The notes under the pieces: model-generated | Seen by the model: only the letters and a program-made list of their open reading frames with translations | Database searches by the model: none | Told to the model about the DNA's origin: nothing | Shown here: positions 32,873 to 41,927 of the stretch, piece by piece | Layout of the letters: every line of letters starts with the position of its first letter | Position numbering within the stretch: the first letter of the stretch is position 1 | From: Hyphomicrobiales bacterium | GTDB lineage: Bacteria > Pseudomonadota > Alphaproteobacteria > Rhizobiales > Beijerinckiaceae | DNA length: 50,001 bases | NCBI GenBank assembly: GCA_900473415.1 | Contig: UCLR01000040.1 | Location: 1-50,001 of the forward strand | Reading direction: 5' to 3' | Translations under genes and position numbers: made by a program

Positions 32873-32903
32873 CTCTGGCGGCGGCTGCCGCAATCGGCCA
32901 GAG
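32873..32903. terminator. Hairpin between convergent enolase-family and methyltransferase genes
   Basis: CTCTGGC (32873-32879) and GCCAGAG (32897-32903) form a 7-bp stem with further G/C pairing possible inside the loop. It is placed where both transcripts end, so a bidirectional terminator is likely, although no T-tract is present. Confidence 0.5.
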
Positions 32904-32907
32904 GGCG

Positions 32908-34167
32908 CTATCCGGCCGACCTCCGCGAGGCGTCGAAGACGATCTGATCGTGCTGCCACAGCCGCTGGAAGAGCGCGCGGCCGGACTCCGGCAAGCGTTC
33001 GATCGTCGCCAGCGCCGCGATTGAACGCTTGCCGTCGATGGCCTCGACGACCCGCTTCTCCGCTGCGGTGATCGGCAGGTAGATGTCGGTGTCGGTGTGC
33101 AGGGGGTTGATCAACACGCCCGCCTTGCCGGGCGGCAGCTTCTCGTCGACGCAGATCGTTTCGGGCAGTCGCAGCGGGATGTAGCCCTGCCAGGCCGCGC
33201 CTTCGAAGGAGATCGCAGTGTCGGCGCCGGCTTCGTCGTTCCGGTAGAGGATGGCGCTATGGCGCAGCATCGTCCCGCGATAGAGCTCCATCGCCGCGTA
33301 TTGCGCCGCCGCATCGAGAGCCACCAGCCGCGCATGGTGCGGCGTGCTGTGCGAGGCGCCGCAATCGGGCAGATAAGGCGCCTGCCGCAGCCATCGCCCG
33401 AAGGACAGCCCGCAGCGCGCGATGAAGGCGAGGAACTCAGGGACCGAGTAAGGACGGTCCTGCGGATGCAGCAAAGCGTCGGCCAGCCCGGCATCATATT
33501 GGAAGTCGGGCGAATTCCGGAGCAAAGGCCAGAGCGGATGCCCCTTCGGCAGGAATTTCAGCGCCGCGGCGAAGTCGCGGATTTCGGCCTGGGTGGAACC
33601 GAGACCGAGCAGCTGGGCGTAATCCTGCAACAGATAGACGCCGGCCCGGCCATAAGGCGCATAGACCATGAGATGCATGGCGCCGTTCGGCGCCAGAACT
33701 TTCCGCAGGGCTTCAAGGCCCACATCGGGATCCGGCAGGTGATGCACCACGCCGGTGCAGATGATCTGGTCGAAGGTCTCTGCGAGCTTTTCCGATTCCT
33801 CGATCGGCAGGAGCCGGAGTTCGAGGTTGCCGAGGCCGTAGCGTTCCTTCAGCGCCCGGGTCGCGCGCAGGCTCGCCTCGCTGATGTCGGTGCCGACGAC
33901 CCGTGCCTGCGGCCAGCGCCGGGCATGTCTCGCGGCCTGGACCGTTCCGCAGCCGGCGATGAGGATCGACCGGCTTTCGCGGAATGGCTCGGCGGGCCAG
34001 AACAGATGATGCTCGCAGATGCGGGCGTGCCGGTCGTTGGACTCGGCCCGCTGTCCGTCGAGCGTGTCGACTGGGCCGGGGTAGGGGTGTTGCTCGTAGA
34101 ATGCGCGAATCGCCGTCGCGGCGACGACCTCGGTAGGGGCGGCTTCAACCTCTGACTGGCTCGCCAT
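32908..34167 (-). CDS. SAM-dependent class I methyltransferase with C-terminal extension
   Basis: Protein of 419 residues. The SAM-binding motif I is SILIAGCGTVQAARHARRWP with the acidic motif in VVGTDISEASLRATRALKE; later come FDQIICTGVVHHLPDPDVGL and ALRKVLAPNGAMHLMVYAPY. The N-terminal AIRAFYEQHPYPGPVDTLDG is typical of a methyltransferase group that accepts unknown small molecules or proteins. About 190 C-terminal residues (EFLAFIARCGLSFGRWLRQA onward) form a second, unrecognised domain. It starts 12 bases after the esterase gene stop and probably shares its transcript. Confidence 0.82.
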   Translation of the reverse strand: MASQSEVEAAPTEVVAATAIRAFYEQHPYPGPVDTLDGQRAESNDRHARICEHHLFWPAEPFRESRSILIAGCGTVQAARHARRWPQARVVGTDISEASLRATRALKERYGLGNLELRLLPIEESEKLAETFDQIICTGVVHHLPDPDVGLEALRKVLAPNGAMHLMVYAPYGRAGVYLLQDYAQLLGLGSTQAEIRDFAAALKFLPKGHPLWPLLRNSPDFQYDAGLADALLHPQDRPYSVPEFLAFIARCGLSFGRWLRQAPYLPDCGASHSTPHHARLVALDAAAQYAAMELYRGTMLRHSAILYRNDEAGADTAISFEGAAWQGYIPLRLPETICVDEKLPPGKAGVLINPLHTDTDIYLPITAAEKRVVEAIDGKRSIAALATIERLPESGRALFQRLWQHDQIVFDASRRSAG

Positions 34168-34179
34168 TTCGCTTTGGCC

Positions 34180-35418
34180 TCACTGGGCGGTTGCAGCATC
34201 CCCGGCATGGCGGAGCGAGCGGCCGAGTTCGTCGGCGTTGTCCGCCATGTTCTGTCGCGTGTTCGGATCGATGACCGCGAGCGGGGCTGAGACGGCGAGG
34301 CCCGCGGCGGTGCCGACGGCCGCGGCGGTGCCGGCCGTGATCTGGACCAGCCTTTCGCCGAGCCCGGTCCGGGAATCGGTGATCGGCTGGCCGGCGGCCA
34401 GGCGGGTGCCGATCAGCTGCACGACCTCGGGGCTCTCCGCGAACTTGCCGTGATTGAGACTGTCGCCGGTGCGCAGCTTGGACATGTCGAGCACATAGAT
34501 CTTGGCGGCCTCGAGCTGTGTCCGCCAGGGTTCCGCTTCCGGGTCGATCGCGCCGAGGCGGGCCGTGCTGCCCCAGACCCGGCGGGAGACCGCCAGTGCC
34601 CGGTCGTCCTGCGAGACGAAAATGGTGAAGCGCGGCCGCCGGCCGGTCATTTCCATGACCTGGCTGCGGAAGACGTCGACATCGACGTCCGGCGCCGCGA
34701 GCATGACATTGGCGATCTTCGGGGAGACCTCGCCGTTGCGGATCGACATCTGCCGCAGCGCTTCCATCGTCACCCAGTTGCCCATGGAATGCGCCAGGAT
34801 GGACACTTCGCCGACGGCAGGGTCCTTCGACAGCGCCTGCAGCAGGTTCTCCAGCGCGCCACGCGAGTAGTTATTGCTCTCGCGATCATAGCCATAGGCG
34901 AAGACCGAGCCGCGCGAAGGCCAGGTGAACAGGATGGGGACGACCTTGGCGTTGGAATCGTGGACGATCTGGGCGAAGCGGTAGACCGCGTCCTCGAAGC
35001 GGTTGTTGAAGCCGTGGATGAAGACCAGGACGCGCCGTTTCGGCACGCGCTGCACCGTCTGGTGAAAGCGGTTCAGTGCCTGGGCCCTCTCGATCCTGTC
35101 GACTTTCAGCGTGACGAAGTCCGTTTCCGGATTGCCGGGCAGTCGGCTCGGCCACTGAACCTCACCGACCTTACGGGCGGAATCCGGCGGCACGGACACG
35201 GTGATCTCGGCGAAGGAGGGCGCCGCTCGCTCGCCCGAGAACAGCACGCCCGCATCCTCGTCAGGCTTGCGCGTCGTCGCGACGAGCATGGTGACGCGGG
35301 TGGCATCGGGCGCCGCGGCGGCGACGGGAACGAGCGTGCCGCGCACGTCGCCGGCGCAGCCGGCGAGCGTGAGGGCCGCAAGCGCAATTGCGACGGATGG
35401 CACGAGAATACGAAACAT
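34180..35418 (-). CDS. Lipoprotein alpha/beta hydrolase (DUF900-type esterase)
   Basis: Protein of 412 residues with a lipoprotein signal (LALAALTLAGC near residue 19) chosen with the ATG at 35418. The hydrolase core shows RRVLVFIHGFNNRFEDAVYR (oxyanion loop), the nucleophile Ser in SILAHSMGNWVTMEALRQ, then an acid in VMLAAPDVDVDVFR, as in DUF900 alpha/beta hydrolases of unknown substrate. The C-terminal part (after about residue 330) is Ala/Gly-rich and may anchor or extend it. Anchored to a membrane by the lipid, facing the periplasm or outside. Confidence 0.82.
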   Translation of the reverse strand: MFRILVPSVAIALAALTLAGCAGDVRGTLVPVAAAAPDATRVTMLVATTRKPDEDAGVLFSGERAAPSFAEITVSVPPDSARKVGEVQWPSRLPGNPETDFVTLKVDRIERAQALNRFHQTVQRVPKRRVLVFIHGFNNRFEDAVYRFAQIVHDSNAKVVPILFTWPSRGSVFAYGYDRESNNYSRGALENLLQALSKDPAVGEVSILAHSMGNWVTMEALRQMSIRNGEVSPKIANVMLAAPDVDVDVFRSQVMEMTGRRPRFTIFVSQDDRALAVSRRVWGSTARLGAIDPEAEPWRTQLEAAKIYVLDMSKLRTGDSLNHGKFAESPEVVQLIGTRLAAGQPITDSRTGLGERLVQITAGTAAAVGTAAGLAVSAPLAVIDPNTRQNMADNADELGRSLRHAGDAATAQ

Positions 35419-35790
35419 CGGCACTCTTTCACCCGGTCGCCGCTGCGGAACATCTCGCGAAGCGGAGGGAGGCAATGCCACCGCATCGCGAGCACCGGTC
35501 GGAGTGCCCGGCCAAGCTTGTCTAGCAGGCATTTAAGCTCAAGGGCAGATGTCCCAGAGGCCATCATGACGGCGCGTCGTTGTCTCGGGTAGCAATGACG
35601 CGCAGCGTTGCCGCTGCCGGCACGGCGAACAGGCGCTTGTCTCGCTTCGTATTCGGATTACCGTGAGGAAGCTGCTGGCGATGCTGACACGGCGGGTCTT
35701 CGCAAAGAGAGCGACCTCTGAGGGGTGGTCGCCGACCCATGGCACCGGGAGCTTCTGCACCGTTCCGGACTACGCGCCCTTGGAGGAAAG
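35419..35790. other. Divergent intergenic region, no supported gene
   Basis: About 370 bases between the leftward esterase gene and the rightward lipoprotein gene; it should hold the promoters of both. A 73-codon open frame on the minus strand (35539-35760) has no ribosome-binding site and no recognisable domain, so I do not call it. Confidence 0.5.
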
Positions 35791-36297
35791 ATGATATCGT
35801 CCCCGATCGAGCCGCGCCGCGTGAAGCGCCCGGCCCCTGCCGTACTGGCCTGCAGTTTTCTGCTTCCTCTCACTCTTGCCGGCTGTGGCGGCGGAGAGGG
35901 TCTGTCGTCGCTGGAACCGGCGGCGCAAAGCGCTCCGGCGCCCGCGAACCTTTCGCGCGACGCTCTCGTCGGGCGCTGGGGCATCGCTTCCTATCACACG
36001 GACAAGGACCGCAAGCGCACCGAGGCGGAGGCGCGGGCGCAGTGCAAGCAGCCCTACACCATCGCAAAGGGCCCCGGCGACGGCGTGATGATGCATGTCG
36101 CCGACGATCCGAAGCCCTATGAGCTGCGGCTCAAGGCCGGCCCCGGCGGCAAGACCTATCTCGGCTTCGAGGCCCCGGCCGGCGATCCGCAGGATCGTGA
36201 ATTGGTCTCGGTCGCGCCGAAGGAAATGGTGATGCGCTTCGTGGATCCGGACGCGAACCGGCGCTACGGCACTTTTGTCTATAGCCGCTGCGGCTGA
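35791..36297 (+). CDS. Small lipoprotein of unknown function
   Basis: Protein of 168 residues; the ATG at 35791 follows GGAGGAAAG. The N-terminus has a lipoprotein box (ACSFLLPLTLAGCGG) so the mature protein is lipid-anchored. The rest is a small domain beginning LSRDALVGRWGIASYHTDKD with Cys residues in AEARAQCKQPY and at the C-terminus (SRCG), which may pair. No known family is evident to me. It is followed 16 bases later by an L,D-transpeptidase, which suggests a cell-envelope role. Confidence 0.75.
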   Translation: MISSPIEPRRVKRPAPAVLACSFLLPLTLAGCGGGEGLSSLEPAAQSAPAPANLSRDALVGRWGIASYHTDKDRKRTEAEARAQCKQPYTIAKGPGDGVMMHVADDPKPYELRLKAGPGGKTYLGFEAPAGDPQDRELVSVAPKEMVMRFVDPDANRRYGTFVYSRCG

Positions 36298-36313
36298 TCG
36301 GAGGCGAAACGCG

Positions 36314-36952
36314 ATGAGCAACACCATTCGCAGTGCCCTGCGTGGCCTTCTGGTTTCAAGTCTCGGACTCCTGCCCGCCCTGGCGCTCTCTGGAGCTGTC
36401 ACGGCGCAGCCGCGTCCGCCAGCCGGGATGCAGGAGACGATGGATATCGGCGACGAGCCGGGCCGCGTCTCGACCGAGGAGGTCAGCATCACCGACGGGC
36501 CCTATGCCCGCCAGATGGTGCTGTTCCGCTCGAACGAGGCACCGGGCACGGTCGTGATCCATTCCGGCGAACGTTTCCTTTACATCGTGCAGGGCAATGG
36601 CCGCGCGCTGCGCTACGGCATCGGCGTCGGCCGCGAGGGCTTCACCTGGTCCGGCCAGGTCCAGATCAGCCGCAAGTCCGAATGGCCGGACTGGCGCCCG
36701 CCGCCGGAGATGCTGCAGCGCCAGCCCTATCTGCCGCGCTTCATGGCCGGTGGACCCGGCAACCCGATGGGCGCTCGGGCGCTCTATCTCGGCTCGACCG
36801 TCTTCCGCATCCACGGCACCAACCAGCCTGAGACCATCGGCCAGGCGATCTCATCCGGCTGCTTCCGCCTCGCCAATGGCGACATCGTCGATCTCTACGA
36901 ACGCGTGCCGCTCGGAACCAAGGTCATCATCCGCCACAAGGCGACGCTGTGA
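36314..36952 (+). CDS. L,D-transpeptidase (YkuD family)
   Basis: Exported protein of 212 residues that can crosslink peptidoglycan or attach lipoproteins to it. The signal peptide is VSSLGLLPALALSGAVTAQP. The YkuD catalytic motif is present: His167 in IHGTNQPETIG and Cys183 in ISSGCFRLANGDI, followed by an Arg, the HxGT...SxGCxR layout. Upstream (GTVVIHSGERFLYIVQGNGR, then YGIGVGREGFTWSGQVQISR) is the usual beta-sandwich start of the domain. It lies between a lipoprotein gene and an amino-acid binding protein on one strand. Confidence 0.9.
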   Translation: MSNTIRSALRGLLVSSLGLLPALALSGAVTAQPRPPAGMQETMDIGDEPGRVSTEEVSITDGPYARQMVLFRSNEAPGTVVIHSGERFLYIVQGNGRALRYGIGVGREGFTWSGQVQISRKSEWPDWRPPPEMLQRQPYLPRFMAGGPGNPMGARALYLGSTVFRIHGTNQPETIGQAISSGCFRLANGDIVDLYERVPLGTKVIIRHKATL

Positions 36953-36996
36953 CCGCCCCCGTCGCCTCCGCCGATCTGCGAAAGGAACAGACAGAC

Positions 36997-38022
36997 ATGT
37001 CGAAGGCATCATGGATTCGTCGCTCCGGTCTCGGTCTCGCCGCTCTCGTCGGCCTCGCCGTTCCCGCTGCGGCCGGTACGCTCGACACGGTGAAGCAGCG
37101 CGGCACGCTCCAGTGCGGCGTCAGCGAGGGTGTGCTCGGCTTTTCGGCCAAGGACGACAAGGGGGCCTGGAGCGGCTTCGATGTCGATTTCTGCCGGGCC
37201 GTCGCGGCCGTCGTGCTCGGCGATGCGAGCAAGGTCGCGTTCACGCCGCTTTCGGCCAGCCAGCGCTTCGATGTGCTGAAGAGTGGCAAGGTCGATCTGC
37301 TGGCGCGCAACTCGACCTGGACGCTTGGCCGCGAGGCCGAGCTCGGGCTCGCCTTCACCGGCATCACCTATCATGACGGCCAGGGCTTCCTGGCGAAGCG
37401 CTCGCTCAAGGTCGATACGGCGCTGTCGCTCGACAAGGCAAAGGTCTGCGTCGAGGCCGGCACCACGACGCAGCTCAACCTCGCCGATTTCTTCAAGGCC
37501 AACTCGATGACCTATGAGGAGAAGGTGTTTCCAAGCGCCGCGGAGGCCTTCGCCGCCTTCGAGGGTGGGCAATGCGACGTGCTGACCCGCGACCAGTCGG
37601 CGCTGCATGGCGAGCGGCTGAGGCTCGCCAAGCCGGCCGAGGCGCTCGTGCTGCCCGACGTGATCTCGAAGGAGCCGCTCGGGCCGGTGGTGCGCAGCGA
37701 CGACTTCCCCTGGTTCACCGTGGTGAAATGGGTGAATTTCGCGCTGGTCAATGGCGAGGAGCTCGGCATCTCCAGCACGAACATCGACGAGGCGCTGAAA
37801 TCGCAGAAGCCGGACGTGCGGCGCTTCACCGGCGCCGAGGGCGGCTTCGGCAGGGCGCTCGGGCTCGATGCCGATTGGGCGATCCGCGCGATCAAGGCGA
37901 CCGGCAACTATGCCGAGATCTACGAACGCAACCTCGGCACGGAGTCGAAGCTCGGCATCCCGCGCGGCCTCAACCAGCTCTGGAGCATGGGGGGCGTGCT
38001 GTACGCCCCGCCGCTGAGATAA
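36997..38022 (+). CDS. General L-amino-acid ABC transporter binding protein (AapJ-like), orphan
   Basis: Periplasmic protein of 341 residues; ATG 36997 gives a signal peptide (SGLGLAALVGLAVPAAAG). The mature protein matches AapJ: TLDTVKQRGTLQCGVSEGVL, WSGFDVDFCRAVAAVVLGD, VDLLARNSTWTLGREAELGL, and LGPVVRSDDFPWFTVVKWVN. AapJ proteins feed a wide range of L-amino acids to AapQMP, but no such permease or ATPase genes are nearby, so this copy may be a second binding protein for a remote transporter. It follows the L,D-transpeptidase by 44 bases. Confidence 0.88.
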   Translation: MSKASWIRRSGLGLAALVGLAVPAAAGTLDTVKQRGTLQCGVSEGVLGFSAKDDKGAWSGFDVDFCRAVAAVVLGDASKVAFTPLSASQRFDVLKSGKVDLLARNSTWTLGREAELGLAFTGITYHDGQGFLAKRSLKVDTALSLDKAKVCVEAGTTTQLNLADFFKANSMTYEEKVFPSAAEAFAAFEGGQCDVLTRDQSALHGERLRLAKPAEALVLPDVISKEPLGPVVRSDDFPWFTVVKWVNFALVNGEELGISSTNIDEALKSQKPDVRRFTGAEGGFGRALGLDADWAIRAIKATGNYAEIYERNLGTESKLGIPRGLNQLWSMGGVLYAPPLR

Positions 38023-38034
38023 AGCGGAACCGCT

Positions 38035-39417
38035 GTGGCCATCGGGACATCCTCCGCTTTCGCGGGCCACAGCGCGTCGTCGGAGCTTCCGGCCTTACCC
38101 GTCCTCGCGACTGCGCGAGGGCGGGCGGCCGCCGGCTCGAGCAGGCCGGCCATCATCTTTGCGGCCGCGCTCTTCGGCCTCATCGGCCTGCCCGCGCAGG
38201 CGACGGGCAGGCCGCCGCAATTCCTGCGCAGCTGCGCGATCGAGCCGCCCGACCAAGTCCCGCTCTTCAAAGTCCCGGCTTCCTCGAGGCCCGCCGTGGC
38301 GAGCGCCAAGAACCAGAAGGGCGAAGAGACCGACGACGCGGATGACGACGATGATGATGACGACGACGACGATACCCCGCGGGGCTTCGTCTCGCCGGGC
38401 TCCAGCACCTGCATCTCCCTGTCCGGCACGGTCAATGCCGGGCTCCAACGCGACAATTTTCAGGCCAACAGGCTGGCGCGCGCGACGGGGCAGGTGCCGC
38501 CGAACACCACCAGCTTCCCGTTGAGCACCACCTTCCGGATCGAGACGGGCCAGGTCGTCGGCGACGGCGGCTATCTGGCGAGCGCCTTCGAGTTCTCGAT
38601 CGACACCAACAGCGAGGGCGGCAGCGACGTCACCATCGGCGAGGCCACCGTCACGCTCGGGGCCTTGGTTTTCGGGCTGGCGGATTCGCGATTCGACTTC
38701 TGGGCGGGCGATGAATTCGCCTTCATCGGTCGAATTCCGAGCCGCACCGTCGCGCTCGTCGGCTACGAACGACAGCTGACGGAAGCGATCAGCCTGTCGC
38801 TGTCCGCGGAGGACGTGTCCGCCGACAGGAGAACGGCCTTGCTCACCGCCGGCAATCGCCTGCCCGATGGCGTGGCGCGACTGCTCTACGAGCAGGGCGG
38901 GCTGACGGTGCATGGCGCCATCGCTTTGCGGGAGGTGCCGCGCTTTGGGGCTTCGAGCCTCGTCGGCCGAGCCGCCATCCTCGGCGCGACATGGGAGGGC
39001 AAGCTGCTGGCGCGGCCGGTGACGCTCACCGCCCAGATCGCCGGGGCTGTGAACGCTCCTCCCTATATCGGCTCCCGGCTCGACCAGCGCACGGCCTTGC
39101 CGCTTCTCGGCGGTGATGTGACGACGCGCGGCTGGTCCAGCGTGGTCTCGATCGGCCGCGAATGGACCGACGAATGGTCGACCAACGCCTATGTCAGCCG
39201 GTATCGGCTCACCCTGCCGGAATTCGCCGGCGTGACCGGCCGGGTCCAGATCGACCGGCTTGCCGCGAATGTGGTCTGGGCGCCCGTCGAAGGGCTGCGC
39301 CTCGGGCTCGAGGGCTCGGTCGCCCGACAGCGGGTCGACCTCGCCGGCGACGCGCGGGCCGCCAGCCTCAACGGCCGCCAGAGCTCGGCCCAACTCTTCG
39401 TCGAGCGCAGCTTCTAG
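38035..39417 (+). CDS. Porin (Porin_2-like) with poly-aspartate run
   Basis: Outer-membrane beta-barrel of 460 residues. The barrel begins after GFVSPGSSTCISLSGTVNAG, the wording found at the start of alphaproteobacterial Porin_2 proteins, continues as alternating polar/hydrophobic strands and ends in FVERSF with a terminal Phe, the OMP insertion signal. Before the barrel lies a run of 11 Asp codons (38341-38373) after an acidic EETDDAD segment. Start taken as the GTG at 38035, 12 bases after the AapJ-like stop; the hydrophobic leader (IIFAAALFGLIGLPAQA) begins only around residue 40, so a later start is possible. Pore for small solutes. Confidence 0.75.
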   Translation: MAIGTSSAFAGHSASSELPALPVLATARGRAAAGSSRPAIIFAAALFGLIGLPAQATGRPPQFLRSCAIEPPDQVPLFKVPASSRPAVASAKNQKGEETDDADDDDDDDDDDDTPRGFVSPGSSTCISLSGTVNAGLQRDNFQANRLARATGQVPPNTTSFPLSTTFRIETGQVVGDGGYLASAFEFSIDTNSEGGSDVTIGEATVTLGALVFGLADSRFDFWAGDEFAFIGRIPSRTVALVGYERQLTEAISLSLSAEDVSADRRTALLTAGNRLPDGVARLLYEQGGLTVHGAIALREVPRFGASSLVGRAAILGATWEGKLLARPVTLTAQIAGAVNAPPYIGSRLDQRTALPLLGGDVTTRGWSSVVSIGREWTDEWSTNAYVSRYRLTLPEFAGVTGRVQIDRLAANVVWAPVEGLRLGLEGSVARQRVDLAGDARAASLNGRQSSAQLFVERSF

Positions 39418-39612
39418 GATCTGCCGTCAGGTGGTTCGGCGTAGGAGACTGCGCTCTGTCGGTCCGCTTTCGGGCAGGAGCCAGCGTCCGCCCACGGCGC
39501 CGACTGGCCGGTTTCGCGTCCAGCTGGGGAGCGCGCGCAAGCCGATGCAGCTTCGGGATGCATGGAAGCCAAGACAGCTCGCCCTCAGCCTGCTTGCGCA
39601 GGTCAGCGAATC
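39418..39612. other. Convergent gap between porin and SGNH hydrolase genes
   Basis: About 195 bases between two convergent stops. I see no gene and no strong terminator hairpin. Confidence 0.4.
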
Positions 39613-40788
39613 CTAGGCTGTTGCGTTCGGCAAGATCTCGACCAGCCCGCCCAATGCCGGTTCTCGCGACGCGCCGGACCTCTCGATGGCGCAGGTCTTC
39701 AGGTTTCCGGTGAAGAGGATGCCGGTGATGGGGAGGGCTGGTTCTGCCGGAAAGGTCTCGTGTCGAACGCTGTCTTTCGGCACATGCAGCTTGTGCTCGG
39801 CGGGGGCGGTCCCTCCGGAGAGCGTCAGCAGGCGCGTCTGCTGCATATCGAGAAGCGTCGGGCCATAGAGAAACTCGAAGCTCAGCATCGAGACCAGGAA
39901 TTTGTAGGTGCCGTCGCGCACGCCGCCCTTGAGCAACGCGGCGCGGTGCATCTGGTCGCCCGCCTGCAGGTCGAGTGGCGGAGTGCGGGGCTCGCAGACA
40001 TAGCTCAAGGCGAGCAGCATGCCCTTTTCGATGTCGAAACGGAGCAGGTCCTGCCCGAGGTCCACGGCCGCGACCGAGAAGCGGCGGTTGGTATAATCGA
40101 CGGCGGGCCGCCCGAGCCGCTTGGCCAGCCAGGGGCCATCGAGCGCGCGGGCATTGGCGAAATGCTCGGGATCGATCGGAGGAGGCAGCGCAGCCGGGCG
40201 CAAAGGCGCAGCAAGCGCCGGTTCCAGCTCATCCGCGATCAGATTGGCGACGACGGTGGTCGCCACCGGCCGGGCATAATGACCCTGGTCGGAATAGAAG
40301 CTGGGATGGCCGACCACCTCGCGCCCGAGGCGCTGCATGAGCAGTTGCGAGACATCGATGCAGCTCGTCCCGTACCAGCGCGAGATATAACCGATCCCCG
40401 CATCGATCGCAGGCACGGATGTCAGGAACGAGCCGTTGCGGGCGCCGAAGACGAGGGGCGCGATCCTGAGCTTCGGGTTGCGTTCGCGCGCGAAGCGGAT
40501 GATGCCCTCGTAGAAGCGGGCCCAGTGCCGGAACGGGCGCCGCTCGTCGCCATAGACGAAGGCGTCATTGAGCGCATATTCGATCAGCAGCAGATCGCAA
40601 TCGGCCAGTTCCTGCTCATGCAGCTTGAGCTGGTAGAGGCCGAAGGCGCTGGTCGTGCCGCCGACCGCGAGGTCTGCGACGATATCGAGCGCGACGCCGC
40701 GCCGCGCCATCACCGAGAGCAGCGCGGACAGGTAGCCGGGCTGCATGACGGTGTTGGAGCCGCCGATGATCAGGGTCTTCAGCGTCAT
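39613..40788 (-). CDS. SGNH/GDSL-type hydrolase of the polysaccharide locus
   Basis: Protein of 391 residues from ATG 40788, overlapping the upstream stop (ATGA at 40785-40788). Block I nucleophile Ser11 lies in LIIGGSNTVMQ, a GGSNT variant of GDSL; the C-terminal dyad is Asp167 and His170 in SDQGHYARP. CDLLLIEYALNDAFVYGD supplies the block III Asn-containing segment. No signal peptide, so it is cytoplasmic or exported otherwise. The following 190 residues are a separate beta-rich domain. In polysaccharide clusters such enzymes often add or remove acetyl groups; that is the likely role here (inference). Confidence 0.75.
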   Translation of the reverse strand: MTLKTLIIGGSNTVMQPGYLSALLSVMARRGVALDIVADLAVGGTTSAFGLYQLKLHEQELADCDLLLIEYALNDAFVYGDERRPFRHWARFYEGIIRFARERNPKLRIAPLVFGARNGSFLTSVPAIDAGIGYISRWYGTSCIDVSQLLMQRLGREVVGHPSFYSDQGHYARPVATTVVANLIADELEPALAAPLRPAALPPPIDPEHFANARALDGPWLAKRLGRPAVDYTNRRFSVAAVDLGQDLLRFDIEKGMLLALSYVCEPRTPPLDLQAGDQMHRAALLKGGVRDGTYKFLVSMLSFEFLYGPTLLDMQQTRLLTLSGGTAPAEHKLHVPKDSVRHETFPAEPALPITGILFTGNLKTCAIERSGASREPALGGLVEILPNATA

Positions 40789-41927
40789 GGCGTTACTGCC
40801 GCCCGACCAGCGGGAGAGAGGCCGCCGCAGCGCCAGATGCCATAGGTCGTCGCGTCCCAGTCGAAGTAGAAGGCGGCGGCGATCCGGCCGTCGCGCATGA
40901 GGTCCGTGAAGCGTTCGCGGGTCGCCTTGACCAGTCGCTCGCGGCGGCTGTCGTCGGCCGGGCAGGTCTTGGCGGTGTTGGCGAAGCCCCACTCGGTGAT
41001 CCAGCAGGGCTTGCCCTCCGCCGGGCGCGAGCGGCAAATCGAAAGGGCCTGCTCGACATGCTGTTCGCGGGCGGCCGGCGTGCGGTCTCCGCCGGGATAG
41101 ATATGGATGCCATAGCCGTCGGCGGCCTGATCCAGCCCATGTTCGCGCATGAGCGCGGTGAAGCTCGCGGGGTCGATGCTGTCGATGCCGCGTCGGTCGG
41201 CATGCTCCAGCGGGATGTCCGAGAGCCCGGCCGAGACGACCTTGGCGCTGGCACTGAGCTTCGTTTTCGCGAGTTCCGCGCGGGTGATCTTCAGCAACTG
41301 GACGTAGTTCGCCGCGCCGCGTGCGACCGCGTCGGGATCCGCGACATCCTTGAGCGAACGGGCCGTGCGGCTATTGGCTTCGGACCTGATCTCCAGATCG
41401 CCGTTATAGGCGCCCCAGTTGATCTCGTTGCCGGGCTCGACGGCGATCAGCGGGACGCCGAGCCGATCGATCCGTTGCAAGGCATCGCGCAGGACCACCT
41501 GGTAGTGCTCCGGCGAGACGTCCGAGAGGCGATACATGTCCCAAATGCGGCCTCGGCCGGAGCGCGGCTTCGTTCCCTCGGGATAGAGGGCGGGATTGTT
41601 GAGCGAGATCTCGAGCAGGATGGCCAGGCCCTTCTGATGGGCAAGCCGGACGGCGTCGATGCTGGCGTCCATCGGATTGGTCAGGGAGAGGCGCACCGAG
41701 CGGATGCCGCTCTGCGCGATCTGATCCAGCACCTGCTCGCGGCCGGCAGCGTCGAGCCAGGCGAGATTGACGCGGTTGACGCCGAACTGCGCCGGCGTGG
41801 CGGCGGGCGCGGCGAGGGCCGCGACCGCCAGGCTCGATGCCGCGACGAGCGGGATCAGGTGGCGCAGCAGTGCTCGCCGTCCGGCGTGCCGGCTCCGCTG
41901 CGTAGCTCTGTGCGCGAGCCCCGCCAT
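40785..41927 (-). CDS. Exported clan GH-A glycoside hydrolase-like protein
   Basis: Protein of 380 residues from ATG 41927 (one base shared with the upstream stop, TGATG). An N-terminal hydrophobic signal (LIPLVAASSLAVAALAAPAA) precedes a TIM-barrel type catalytic domain. Glu168 in AVEPGNEINWG is the acid/base in the NE motif of clan A, and Glu312 in CWITEWGFANT is the candidate nucleophile on beta-strand 7. The barrel start RVNLAWLDAAGREQVLDQIA and VRLSLTNPMDASIDAVRLAH fit cellulase-like families. It could trim or process the exported polysaccharide made by the locus. Specific family and substrate unknown. Confidence 0.78.
   Translation of the reverse strand: MAGLAHRATQRSRHAGRRALLRHLIPLVAASSLAVAALAAPAATPAQFGVNRVNLAWLDAAGREQVLDQIAQSGIRSVRLSLTNPMDASIDAVRLAHQKGLAILLEISLNNPALYPEGTKPRSGRGRIWDMYRLSDVSPEHYQVVLRDALQRIDRLGVPLIAVEPGNEINWGAYNGDLEIRSEANSRTARSLKDVADPDAVARGAANYVQLLKITRAELAKTKLSASAKVVSAGLSDIPLEHADRRGIDSIDPASFTALMREHGLDQAADGYGIHIYPGGDRTPAAREQHVEQALSICRSRPAEGKPCWITEWGFANTAKTCPADDSRRERLVKATRERFTDLMRDGRIAAAFYFDWDATTYGIWRCGGLSPAGRAAVTP

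Noticed and set aside
35539..35760. 73-codon minus-strand open frame in the esterase-lipoprotein gap
   Set aside because: No ribosome-binding site, no recognisable domain, and it lies in a region expected to hold divergent promoters.
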